Origin: Trichostrongylus colubriformis
Taxonomy: Eukaryota > Nematoda > Chromadorea > Rhabditida > Trichostrongylidae
Direction of reading: 5' to 3'
Assembly (NCBI GenBank): GCA_963978905.1
Contig: OZ022257.1
Span: 33,927,685-33,991,684 of the forward strand
DNA: 64,000 nucleotides
Part shown: in pieces, positions 36,843 through 47,980 of the stretch
How positions within the stretch are numbered: position 1 is the first letter of the stretch
How the letters are laid out: each line of letters starts with the position of its first letter
Notes under the pieces: model-generated
The model's input: the letters and a program-made list of their open reading frames with translations, nothing else
What the model was told of the DNA's origin: nothing
Databases searched by the model: none
Program-made: the position numbers and the translations under genes

Positions 36843-37006
36843 TGCCTCTCCTTTGTATCATCTGGCCAATCCTGGTCTTATATCCTCTGCAGGAGTGCTC
36901 ACTTTGCTGCCTTCCTTGCTGATACCTTCCGCCGGTAACATTGGAATGTTTACACGCTCTGAGTTGGACGAAATTGGGAGATGTGGCTCCCACCTGCTCC
37001 ACTCGA

Positions 37007-37012
37007 AATAAA
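37007..37012 (+). terminator. Polyadenylation signal AATAAA
   Basis: Canonical AATAAA 165 bases after the stop of the EXPERA-like gene, a plausible distance for a nematode 3' UTR. Confidence 0.45.
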
Positions 37013-37647
37013 ATTTTGCTCACTTTGGTGCAGACACAGTACACTCTTTTGGGGGACATCCGTATCATAATAGGTACGTATACCAGAGCTATAAGAAAAA
37101 TGAAAGAAGGGCACGGATCGAATGCTTTCTTTTTTCACATGTCTCTCCAATTGCATTTTTGTAGTCACCTTAGGTATGTTTGTAGTTGGAACTCCTTATG
37201 ACCAACGATCTGCGAAGGGCATGAAAGATTTAGTGTGGTGGCAACCTAACTTTGTCTGTATCAGCATTTCTCCACTTTACAAAAGCAAGCATTTCGTCAG
37301 CGGAAAGAGGGACATTTCACAAAGTGCGTGATTCATAACACAGTTAATGGGATAACATTGACATGGTGGTGCCACGCCATCTGCTTGCCATGAATTTAGC
37401 ATGTAGTGGAAACTAGCTCGAAATCGGCTTGATTTTTTCGGCGACCTTTGGACGCCTTGCACCTTTTTCACGTTTGAAATAAAGCAATTTGTTTTATTCT
37501 ATGTATTGACAGTTTCCAAGATACAGTAAGTTACACTAAGTAACCAGTACATGCGTACTCAGTGATTTACTGCTGCCACTTGACTTTCTTTACTGCCTTG
37601 AAGAGAATGGGGCAGAGTCAACTAACCCAGCCTGTTCTAACCCTCAA

Positions 37648-38000
37648 AGACAGTGGTAGGGGTAATATGGGTGATAAGGATTCTCAAAAGAAGTCATTCA
37701 CTGAAAAATTACGGGTCTAAGAGGCTTATGCCCCTTGCTGCGGCGGGGCAGACTCATCAGATCAAGCCGCCTTTATCATGTCAGCCCGCCTCCTAAGGTC
37801 GACTTTGCCCAGGTTGACTGAGGTGTGGAGTAATGAGCATGATAGCAGGAAGATACTCATCGTGTCGTATCAATGTTAATGACGTATCAATCGAAATGAC
37901 GTGGTGCTTGACGTGTCAGCTTTTGTGGTGAAGATGTTCACACGTCAGTATCAAAGATTGGAATGAATGATGCGACGGAATTACCCCTACCACCACCTTC
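37648..38000. repeat. MITE related to the TTAA family, variant with matching ends
   Basis: The left end agacagtggtaggggtaata closely matches the 5' end of the TTAA family. The right end ggaattacccctaccaccac is its inverted counterpart, so this variant has two copies of the 5' end and lacks the usual 3' end. Internal segment cgcctcctaaggtcga corresponds to the central block of other copies. Confidence 0.6.
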
Positions 38001-40889
38001 AAGTAGTACAGACGTACTACGACGTGGTTATGTATGGTGTCAAATTCATTTCATAGTGCACAACACAGTCATGTGATTAGTTGGAGAGTGGCGTAGCTCG
38101 TTTTTGCTATTTACTTCTGAGAATAGTCTTCTTATTTTTAATGCGTTTAGCAGCGTGTATCCACTGTGTTTTCCATGGACAGCTTTGACAACAGGGAAGG
38201 GAGATCCTCCGTGAGCGTCGACCAAGTTTTCTATAGGAAGTAGAATCGGCGAGCATCGCAATGCCTTTGGTGTTTCAGTTCCGTGCACTTTTTTTCTCAT
38301 TTTCTGGACATGATGCCGGGTACACAAACCCTCGCAGATGGCAGATTTTATCGTCACTGCGATAGCTACACCAATCCCTCTTAGATCTATACTTGTATGG
38401 TCTAGAATAGATGAGCACCCTTTTCAGATTGGAAACGGTTTAGATAAAGTTCAATTCGTTTTACATAACATTTTAGTTTGTGTTATCATGAAGATGCCAA
38501 CCCCAGTGGTTAACAGCGTCCTCAGAGGTAAAGAACTAACAAAAAATTGTGCGAAAAAAAGGCAAAGGCACATACCAAAGGATAGCAGCAAATATTGACC
38601 GCTGCCCAAGCGACTTACACTTTTAAAGACACCAAAAGGAGGTAATTTTGGCCTACGGTAGAACAGACGTAGTGTGGACGAGTTTAAGTGGCCACCATTG
38701 CACAAACTCGCCAAGTTAACGCCTTCGCATGGTACCAAAATGAGATGTTTCTATTGGAAATTTGTTTTTCTTTTTACTTTTTACCTTGTTCTTTCTTATA
38801 TTGTTTCTAGATGTACTTACATGAATGCTAATGTAGTGGGAATGGCCACTCCACTGCGCTGGGAGTCAGATGCTACAACTAACGTTGGCCTGCGGCCCGT
38901 CTCCTACAGCGGGCAACTCGGAAAGTCAGTGCGATGGTGCGAATGAGGCGCGAATACACACCGCAGCGATGCTCTTTTGAATTCGGGTTTTTTCACCGAT
39001 TGTCGCTTCTAACCTTCTGCGTTCGTTACAAAATGCTCATTTCATTGCATTTTTCTCTTGTTTCGGACCCCTTCCGGTTTCTTTAGGGTAGTACCTCAGG
39101 CGAGCTTCGAGTTTTGGTCGTCTGATCCAGAAAATGTTCAAATGGTTTGCGCACGACCTCCTCCGGCCGCAGAACAAACTAGAAGAACACCCTTCAGAGG
39201 GGTGATCCCATAAGTTAGATCAAGCGAAGTACTCCAATGACTTGCCGGTGTGTGCTGAACGGACAGTAGCGGAATAGGAGAAGTGCCTCGCGAGATCGGT
39301 GGTATAGCCAAGCTTTGGAAACGAGTTACCGGTGGGTTGATGATGATAAGTGCACGAACTGTATCCTCGCAGCAATCTAGACGACTGCAGATGACCGGAA
39401 ATTCCCTCGCTCTTTTTATATAAGTTTAGCTTTACGCCCCCATCAGTGTTTTACATCAGAAGTTAGCATTTCAATCTGCACTGGAAATAGTCATGGACAC
39501 TCCCCTCATTGTTTTACGCATCTCATAAGGAGAGCTCAAAGGAATTCTTGGTATTCTCCTCGTGAAGTGTCCATCAGGGCGACGTGCCAGCTTATCTATT
39601 TGTCCGCGGTGGCCTAGAGAAGTGCATATCTAAGTGCTTTGGGTGGAGGAATACTGGCGCGAGCCTTTCATCACCATAGGTTCCTGATTCGGAGTTGAAG
39701 TCAGTGAGAAGAGAAGGAGTCACAAAAGGTTGTTTGAGTCCTAAAACAAGAGTTCCTGTTTCTGGTTTGATGAGAGTTGCGGTGGAGCCTCTACAAAAGC
39801 AAGTGCAGAGACGTTTGAAAGAAACGGCTGTCAAGATACGAGAACATTCGGAGTTAAATCATATGAGAAGGAAAGAGTGAATGAAATGTGAGCAAGTCAA
39901 GCAGGATGCGAGCATATATTTTTTGAGTTTTTATAGGATCTTTGTCCCTCACTGGTCGCAAAACACTTTTTCACTGAAACAGTTTGCGCTCGGTTGGGGC
40001 CCCACGGTATCACCTTGAACCACAGCCGACGAGCACAGCATTGAATAGTTCGTTCCTCTACGAGCAAGAAGGTACGTAGAAAGCGATGTAAAGTGGCCCA
40101 AATGTTACGGGAAGTAGGCCGGAACACCTGCACGGTCCAGCTCTGTCTTTCAGCTAGGCTTTCTCCTGGTAAAGGTTTATGCCTCTAATCTCACGGAACC
40201 GAGAACTCCGTCTTCTGATAATAGGGTTCTAGGATCCGGTGAATCGCGGGGTTATGACGTCGCACTCGCTGCCACTACTGAAGGATCAAACACCCTCTCA
40301 TCGTTCATCCTTCTTAAATCCATATCTGGCCTCTGGCATGCCACAAGTGCACATAAAATATCCAACTTCAAAGTAACAGGCGACTTTGATACACAACGAT
40401 AGTACGACGTAAAAACTAAGCAATACGATAATCAAGGGACATGTCAAAAGGGAAGAAAAAGATGGAGGTCCAGACAAATGGTCAGTGCGGTCGTTGGTAA
40501 CGGTCTCCTCGATTGAGCTTCTTGTCCTCGCTCCGTCCATTGTGATCGTCCAGTCGATGGGTTGCTTGTGTATGCAAAGTGACCTTTTAGAAATACCTCA
40601 GAGATGCATTCGCATTATAAAGCTAATCGCAGAATTGAATCGAACCGTCGTTATATGTAGTATCTCACTCACATCTGGATAGAATCTGAAATAGCACATA
40701 TGGTCAGCAATAAAGTTCATAAAAACAGCAGGTCCAAAAAACGACACACTTATGTTTGATGCTACTCGACATGCTTTCGTGTTCACGATTTGGCGATATG
40801 AAGAATGAGAACTCTTCAGGACTACCAGCGTCTTGAAGCAATGGTCGTCAACGTTGAGAATCACCGATGAGAAGGAGTTCCTCCTTCAA
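38001..40889. other. Region with no assignable gene
   Basis: Only short frames. One at 39695-39880 on the + strand (VPVSGLMRVAVEPLQKQVQ onward, rich in K, R and E, ending at a TGA) looks more protein-like than the rest and could be a terminal exon. It has no recognisable motif or spliced partner. Confidence 0.3.
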
Positions 40890-41008
40890 GAAATTCGGCC
40901 ATTTTATTCCGTTTTTCTTCATCAGCGCAGTATCAAGCACCTCTGCTTTCATCTTTACTATTTTTTACATTTCGTCCAAATTTTCTCTATTACTATCATA
41001 AAGCCACT
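40890..41008 (+). repeat. TTAA-family MITE, 3' fragment
   Basis: Matches the last 120 bp of the copy at 16995-17464 (ttcggccattt ... cagcgcagta ... catttcgtccaaattttctc). It is truncated on the left. Confidence 0.6.
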
Positions 41009-41924
41009 AGCTAGGACGCAAGGAGCAGTAATCTAATAAAAATTTCTACGTTTTGAGGATAATTAATAATAATTGAGCGGGATAAGCTACGGGTTATAGA
41101 AGCTGATCGCTGGAACTCCTGCTAGTAAAGAGACAGCTCGGAAGGAAATCAGCAGGACGGTTTAGATGGCCGAGGAAATCGTCTCACCAGCACGTCCAAT
41201 GCTTCCCAAATCCCAAATTTTTTATTTATTCCTTTATCTATTTATTATGCACTCATAGTGCGCTGTAACATCAGGCAACACTAGTGTAGTTACAAGCACA
41301 GATTAGAACAAACTAAACACAACTACACACAATCATGCAACCAAATACACACGCGTGGGAGTCCTCCTGGCGCTAGAAATCGCTAGAATACAATACCAAG
41401 TAAGACAAGTGCGTCAACTTTTCTCAGACTGATTTTAAGTGCGGATGTTTGACGGCTCTAGCAGATCAGTTGAATACCCGAAGCCATCTAGCACCAGGGA
41501 AAAACAGTGAAATATGTACCTCAAGTAGCTGATTTCTAGTTAGTTTGAGCATTGTAAAGACACGAAAAATGTGCGGCCCCTGCTAGACCTACATACCCAC
41601 TATTTACTAAGCCTCAATTTGAGTTCACCTTTCAACACTTTAACATTCAACACTCTCCTATACAGTAAAGACTTTGGTTTGAACTGATGTAAACGGCCCT
41701 TGTAATTAGGTATACTGCATGATGTAGCATGAAGACTACATTGATATATCAAGATTCTAGCAAAAGTTTGCTAAATTTTTTCAATCTTGTCCTAGATTAT
41801 CTTAGTAAAGGGGCTCCATATCTGCGAGTCATATTCTAGTATAGGAAGATGTATGCTTTTCAGAGTTTTAAGAGAAATGAAGCAAGAAACGAGTAGTAAA
41901 AGCTTCCTGAATAATACCGTCTAC

Positions 41925-42215
41925 TGGTGCGTACAGTTTAGATCACTCCCTTCCTGGGATGCGCGCACATTCTAGTCCCATTCGGAATCGTGGTGGCTTG
42001 TGAGTGTGATGTGGCATATACAATGACTTGCGGTGGCCAGCCGATGTACAAGTCAGTGCTTTTATCCTCTCAAACGAGTCTGGTGCCAATTTGCCGACCC
42101 CGAATGGATGGAAGGCTTGGTTGGCCTGGATGAAGGTTGAAGCGAAATTTGATCCCCGCACCATAAGAGTGGGGTGTGCGCCACTTGTCACTACACCACC
42201 CCCGCCCTCACGATT
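41925..42215 (-). repeat. tRNA-derived SINE, copy 3
   Basis: Minus-strand copy: the head gtgtagtgacaagtggcgca near 42185-42204, the B-box-like ggggatcaaat, the body, and the 3' end near 41925. It lies within the CR1-like LINE. Confidence 0.7.
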
Positions 42216-43261
42216 GATCAGAAAACCCCAAATCATGCACTCCAAGAGGGGTACCGATTGTGATATCTTTAGACAAGTAAGGTTCCGTTATAGCTTCTCG
42301 AATATGAAGCACTGACTGAGGTTTTTCATAAAGTTATCCAGTATTCTCCAAGTCGTGGCCCATAATTATCGTTATGGTAGACCCCGATACATCAATGTCA
42401 TCAGCATACATCCTAATTTTGACTAATGAATGTGATAAAGGTAGGAGGGTAGGTCATAAGTATTCAGGAATAGTAAAGGTGACAATACCCCTCCTTGTAA
42501 AACGCCACTGGTAAAAGCGAATCTTTGGCAAAGGTGTTCCCACTTCAATGTGCATATGTATGTCTTTCAAGTAGGATCGAATCCAGCTGAAAACAAACCC
42601 TTCGAATTTCCAACTGCCGTAGTTTGAAAAAGAGTTTCTGTTAGAATCTTTGTCAGAAGCTTTACATGGGTTGAATAGGTAATATCCACACTACCCCTGA
42701 TTAATAGCAACACTCCTATTGAATATGCAGCCGATCGTAAGAATTCCTCGTTAAATGAGGTACGATTTTATCACGTGGTAGCTTCACCACAGCTTCAGCC
42801 GGTGGTGCGGTGATACTAACTGCGTGGAATAAAGACAGCAGCTTTGGTTCTGATATCTTGGGATAGACGGTTATGATGGATTCTTTCCAGCTGGACGGAA
42901 CTTCGCAGACGCGTTTTGTACCATGCAGATAGTAGTGCATAAGGGGGAGGCACAGTTTTTATAGACAATCTATGGAATACCACCAAAGGTAGGCAGTGGA
43001 GCTTTTGAACGATTTTAGTACTACGTAGTCTCCCTCAGGGACTACAGCACAATCACTGAGGGCACTGAGTTTGTCAGGAAGGTCGAAAGCCGATGAGAAA
43101 AATCTTGCAAGAGGTTCCGCCCTGTGGTCATCACTCACAAACCGTTTACCATTTGCTTCATAAATTAATGGTATACTCGCATGTGGTCTAATCTTATAGT
43201 GGATCAGAGCAAAGTGTGCTCTCTTGTACGAGCTGGTTATTGAGAGTCTTTCTTTGTTTAA

Positions 43262-43769
43262 AGACAGCGTTAGGGGTAATGTGGGTGATGAGAATCCCTG
43301 AGAGGAGTCATTCACACAAAAACTACGGGTCTGGAAAGCCTATTTGCGGCGAAATCCCCCACGAAGGGCGCGCCCCCGACCTGTGGCAGAGGCGGCCTTT
43401 TCTGCTCGAGCCGCCTTACTGTGCTCGGTCCGCCTCCTAGCGGTTGATTGGCTGGGGTGGGAATAGAAGGTATCGCGGCCCGCTTTCTCAGTTTTGGCTT
43501 GAAGCGCACTCTAGAAAAGGGATGCTTTTTCATTCTCGAACATCTCTTCGTGTTTACAACATGGCAACACGCCAATGGAACACTTGCCCGGACCACTCGC
43601 CTCTTCACGTAATGCTCCACATCGAGGATCAACGATGAAGAGAGGTCCTATTTCTCGGGTTTTTGGACATTTCCATTCGTCTTTTCTCCACTATCCTGTT
43701 ACTAGGCATTTCGACTTTCACATTCACTACTTCTTCTACTTTTCTGCCGAATTTCCCCAAACACTGCCT
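43262..43769 (+). repeat. TTAA-flanked MITE, copy 2 (best preserved)
   Basis: Flanked by TTAA at 43258-43261 and 43770-43773. Termini agacagcg and the complement of aggcagtg form a short inverted repeat. Removing the element and one TTAA restores the LINE reading FLLNKERLSI, which shows that the four bases are a true target duplication. No coding potential was recognised. Confidence 0.8.
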
Positions 43770-44600
43770 TTAACAGAAATCTTTTCGAGTGATTATCGAG
43801 CTCGCGCCATGCATGTCTATAATGAAAGGCCAATAAAGGGTTACCATGTAATGTATCATAGAGTCTAGCTTCTTGAGTGAATAGGTTCTTTATACGTTTG
43901 AGGTACCGCATTACTAGTAATTTCATTGAATGGAAGTGCACATGCTTAGATAGACCTGAACAAACAACACGGCAGAATCTTTTGTACATGTCGTCGACGG
44001 AAGAGTATCCCTCAAAGATGTTCCACCAATTAATGGAGTAGGGGTAGTGCGATAGTGCGTAGTAATCGGCTTTAGTGAAGTTTGATGAAAGAAAATTGGT
44101 TGGCTATATGGGAGGAAATAAGGACTTTAATGCAACTATGCTATGATCAGATGCTGCAGAAGGTAGATGTACATGTTTTTGATAATAGGAGCGTCAGGTT
44201 ATATTGAGCCCAGAGTAGCCTCTCCAGATGTGGGCATTGTGACAAATTGAAGAAGATCACAGCATCGAAATAGTTCTAGAAACTTGGATGAGTGCGAATT
44301 TTTCGCTCCGCCTATTTTCCAATCGACATCAATGCTGAGGACATCGAGAACGATCAGATGTCTACTGAAGGAACAGTAATCTAACAGAGAATGCATAAAA
44401 TTGCTGTCGTCATCGGAAGAGGAATTAGGCGGACTGTAAATCAAAAGAATATTAATCATCACATTTGAAGACTAATGGAAACCATCTGGGCAGAGCAGTT
44501 CAAAGTTGCGGCACGACGACGTGGTCACCTGAGCTAATGTAGTCAGGCTTTCAGCAATAGAGCAGACGCCTCTATTGCTCTACGATCCAGGTGAAATATA

Positions 44601-45450
44601 ATAGGTTGTCCCGAAAGTTCCGGAACACTTTGGCAGACAAGGGTTTTCGGGTCTTCCCACGATGTATGGCAGGGGCATTTATCGATTGACTTTGAGGAAC
44701 ATCCAGAACGTTCCATGTCGTAGGTATATGAGGATTTGCGCCTATCCACAAAAGGAATAAAGTTTGAAGTTCTACCGAGGGAGTTCCATAAGGGAAGCGG
44801 TCCTAAACATCAACGATCGGAGCAAGCACTACTTTGAGTACAACTATCTACCCTTGGTTCACCCGCTTCCGTTCTGGAGAAATACCCTGAAAGATCAGCA
44901 ACGCGGTTACCGACCATCTGAGCTCGACGATCAGCTTCACAAGAGAACTGTGCGGGAGAATCCCACGGCGAGCACACGTGAACTAGCCCTGCTACTCGGT
45001 TGTGGGAGCGCCAGAGTCGATCAGCATCTCACTCGGCTGGGATACCGGAAAGTGCTCTCGACTTGGCCACCCCATGCCCTATCCGACAGGTCACATGTGG
45101 CAACAATCACCCGGGTCACCTTGGGGACACTGGGCTGGGAAGTGCTACCACATGCTCCATATAGCCCCGACCTCGCACCGTCTGACTACCACCTGTTCGC
45201 TCCTCTAAAGAACTTCCCAAAGGGGAAACAGTCCGAAAGGCAGCGCGACATCGAGATGAAGGTCGAGCGTTTCTTCGCGATGCAGTCTCCACAGTTCTGG
45301 GCGGGTGGGATTGGCAAGCTACCGGATAGATGGCAGAAGGTGATAGATAGTAATGGTGAATATCTTGTTGACTGAAGTATGTTTATGTTGTAAAGAAATA
45401 AATTTGAAAGAAAGTGGTCGAAGTGTTCCGGAACTTTCGGGACAGCTTAA
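44601..45450 (+). mobile_element. Mariner element D, in-frame deletion derivative
   Basis: Ends ataggttgtcccgaaagttc and the complement of ttaagctgtcccgaaagttc, flanked by TA (44599-44600, 45451-45452). Length 850 bp. It is inserted in the endonuclease part of the CR1-like LINE, separating the ITETWL motif from YSPPNSS. Confidence 0.88.
44764..45375 (+). CDS. Truncated mariner transposase (DNA-binding half fused to C-terminus)
   Basis: An open 203-codon frame. Residues ~1-110 correspond to the paired helix-turn-helix DNA-binding region of mariner transposases (ENPTASTRELALLLGCG, then RLGYRKVLSTWPPHALSD). At about residue 112 an internal deletion joins directly to RSHVATITRVTLGTLGWEVL, just after where the second catalytic motif HDNARPH should be. 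The end has SPDLAPSDYHLF with the third aspartate and LPDRWQKVIDSNGEYLVD. The first two catalytic aspartates are missing, so it cannot cut DNA, but the frame is intact and the DNA-binding part is kept. The upstream LNINDRSKHYFEYNYLP segment may also include non-mariner sequence. Confidence 0.7.
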   Translation: MKFYRGSSIREAVLNINDRSKHYFEYNYLPLVHPLPFWRNTLKDQQRGYRPSELDDQLHKRTVRENPTASTRELALLLGCGSARVDQHLTRLGYRKVLSTWPPHALSDRSHVATITRVTLGTLGWEVLPHAPYSPDLAPSDYHLFAPLKNFPKGKQSERQRDIEMKVERFFAMQSPQFWAGGIGKLPDRWQKVIDSNGEYLVD

Positions 45451-46049
45451 TATTATGGTGACGACTTCCAAAAATTTCGGAACTGGAAACTTTGGTTGAC
45501 AGCCAGGTTTCAGTAATGAACAAAATCTGGTTTACAGTTGTCCAGAAAGAAATGGAGGCGTTCTTTTTGTTGCTCGAACTTCTCGTACTGAAAAGAAGTA
45601 GTCGCATTCCTAGAAGCGACCGTGGCCGTTCAGGCGTTTCCCTTTTATAGTCCCCTCTTTTATAAAGTTCGTCGAGACGCCTCAGATCGCCACGGTACAC
45701 CACCCAAACGCGGCCTTTCGCCTGCTTGATACGAGCCCTGCATTCCTACCTCAACTCCAATCCATGCTTACGCTGAACGGTCGTTAAACTTTTGTGGACA
45801 TACATATATGCCTGATAATCCTGTCAATCGCAAGCGATAACTATTTGCAAAGCAGTTCAGTAACACCTAGATGGAAGCACAAGTTCGACAAAGCGTGGAT
45901 GCTCACTTCGGGGCTTTCGTGTACAGTACACCCCACGGATCGATCTTCCACCCCCAGGTAGTCCAAAATTTCGCTGAATTTGCCCTCAGCTTCGCGTCGT
46001 TTTGTAGAGGGAGCTCCGTCAGAGGAAAATTTTAGAATCTCGACAATAA

Positions 46050-46905
46050 CTAGGTCCCTCTTATCCGCTTCAACCGCATCTGCAATGGTTTAGGCAATTT
46101 GGACACTAGAGCATTAATATATCTCGCCATAATTGGGTACTTTATCTTCTCGTTCCGCTCAAATGGAAACCAACTGTAGATTATCGAACTTAGCTGAGTC
46201 CTAACGAGCACACGGTCCACCAACAGAATTATGTAGATACTATACTCTTCTTCTAACGTGTCTGGTATGATACCACGATAGATAAGATAGGAATACCCCC
46301 TCGTATATATCGGAGAATAGCAATGGTAGGTCGATAAGATGAGCGGTAAGATGTCGGATACCAAAGTATCCACAGGGCAAAAGCTGACCCAACCGCATGC
46401 CACCGTTGAGTAGCGAGAATGATGTGCCAAATTGTCCCCTACGAGGGTCAAACACTGGGACGAGGCAAATTGTGAAAGACATGCATTTTTCTTCCCAAAG
46501 TATGATCTCCGAAAATCACTGCTTCTTTGATTGAGCTTGAGCGCTACGCTACTCCTGAAATTCAACATTTAGGTATATCCTACGCTTGAGGCCTCGAAAA
46601 CACAATTTTCGTGCAGTTTCAGAAGAATAATATAACGAACGCATTCGATAACCACTTTGCGGCATTGTCAAGGTGAATTCCTCTGTCCGATAGCTTTCTC
46701 TATTTAGCATGCTGTACTTATTATTCTCGTTGTGAAATACCCGTCTCTTTCGGTTCTGCGCCACTGTCTTGTTCTTGCAGAATCTAGAGGGTCTTAGTTT
46801 CTGCGTTTTTCCTATGCTTCCGGCACCAAAGTGGTAGAGACGCAGATAATGCACAACTAGAGAGATCAGAGATATTTCATGATAAGCGGATAGACTAATA
46901 CCCAA
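46050..46905 (-). other. Two overlapping minus-strand frames, unknown
   Basis: Frames 46050-46568 (172 codons) and 46549-46905 (118 codons) are long for this AT-rich region. They lie just upstream of the CR1-like LINE on the same strand, so they may be a decayed 5' part of it. No motif was recognised (content rich in S, Y, R and L). Confidence 0.3.
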
Positions 46906-47503
46906 CTTCAGCCCATCTTCGCACTCAAGATTCGGACCAGCTGATCGAGCTGCGGCTTTCTCCAGCTGTTCAAAATTCTGTTTTAAAGGCAGGTCGTGGA
47001 GTCACCAACCATTATGAGCTTTCACGCTACGTCATTAATATGAATGGAACATCCAGAGTTATAATAGAAGTGATAACCGGTAGAAAAACACGGATTCAAA
47101 GACGCGACGTTGTGGGCTGTATCCGCATCTCCTTCGCAACTTTTCAGACTGTACACACTGTTCGTCCGGGTTGCACGCTGTAAGCGACGGACTTCGGGCG
47201 ATTGCTAATTGTCATTTAAGGTCGTGTAGCTTGTAGCGTACTTCCCTTGAAATTTCTTGTTCCTTTCCAGTTTTTTTTGCTTGCTTGTTTGGTTTCGTGT
47301 TTTGTTATATGCTTTCTTGAGTGCTTCTTTAGTGTGCTAGTTATGAGAGTGTCTGAGGGTGCAAGCCACTTTTATACTTTAGTAAATACAGTTTTTTTCG
47401 TTGGTCTTTTTCCAGTCAAAATTGCATGAAAACTTATATGTGGCTTTCCGAGCTCAGCACTGTCCCATTATTGGCCAACTGAGTTTCTTTTTATTTTTTC
47501 CAG

Positions 47504-47980
47504 CAAGTTAATGGATTCCTACATGACATTCGGAATATCCTCCTTGTGAAAGAAAAAGTGATCCGCTTCAAAGTGCGCGGACATCAAATGCACGGTAATG
47601 ATGCTAACTCAGGACAGCTTTTATTATGTTCTGATATTGCTTCTAACTGTGAAAAAGCGCTTTGTGTCTCGTTGCTTTGTTTCAGATTGCAGTTTTAAGT
47701 AATAATCGATGACTGAATGGAAAAGTAAGCAGAAGAATTTACACACTGCATCATTATAATGTAGGTATTCCTTCTATATTCAGATTGCGAATCCAGATAA
47801 GCCGCTTCAGAAAATGTTTATTCTTTGCGTGATTTTCCAGGACGACAACTTGTTGCGCTGATCACTGCGGCAGGCGCTATCTGTTTTTTGAGATGGAATG
47901 CTCATTCGAAGGCTGGATTCCTGAATCGGTTTACTGCTTTTGCTGTAAATAGTGAAAGATATTGTACACAAATATCATAG
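47504..47980 (+). CDS. Unknown protein, last two exons
   Basis: Exon 47504-47594 follows acceptor ttattttttccag and ends at donor CACG-gtaatg (phase 1). Exon 47841-47980 follows acceptor gtgattttccag and ends at TAG 47978-47980. The joined frame is open: FLHDIRNILLVKEKVIRFKV, then GRQLVALITAAGAICFLRWN, then a short tail. The 246-nt intron and phase match support a real gene. Earlier exons were not identified and I do not recognise the family. One possible membrane segment (LVALITAAGAICFL). Confidence 0.5.

Larger units (their letters stand above)
41205..46100 (-). mobile_element. CR1-like non-LTR retrotransposon, decayed, with three nested insertions
   Basis: Minus-strand coding traces in order from high to low coordinate: an ORF1-like stretch near 45900-46060 (LVIVEILKFSSD ... 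EILDYLGVEDRSV); the start of the endonuclease with QILFITETWLSTKV near 45520; more endonuclease, YSPPNSSSDDDSNFMHSLL near 44440; a linker (AWRELDNHSKRFLL near 43810, NKERLSITSSYKRAHF near 43230); the RT start VPSSWKESIITVYPK near 42890; and the Y-A-D-D box at 42396-42408. The 3' end is the A-rich stretch around 41215-41260. The element is interrupted by mariner D (44601-45450), a TTAA MITE (43262-43769) and a SINE (about 41925-42215). Stops and frameshifts throughout; inactive. Confidence 0.75.

Noticed and set aside
44564..44584. Small 9-bp hairpin gcaatagag ... ctctattgc
   Set aside because: Too short and common to stand with the four long hairpins.
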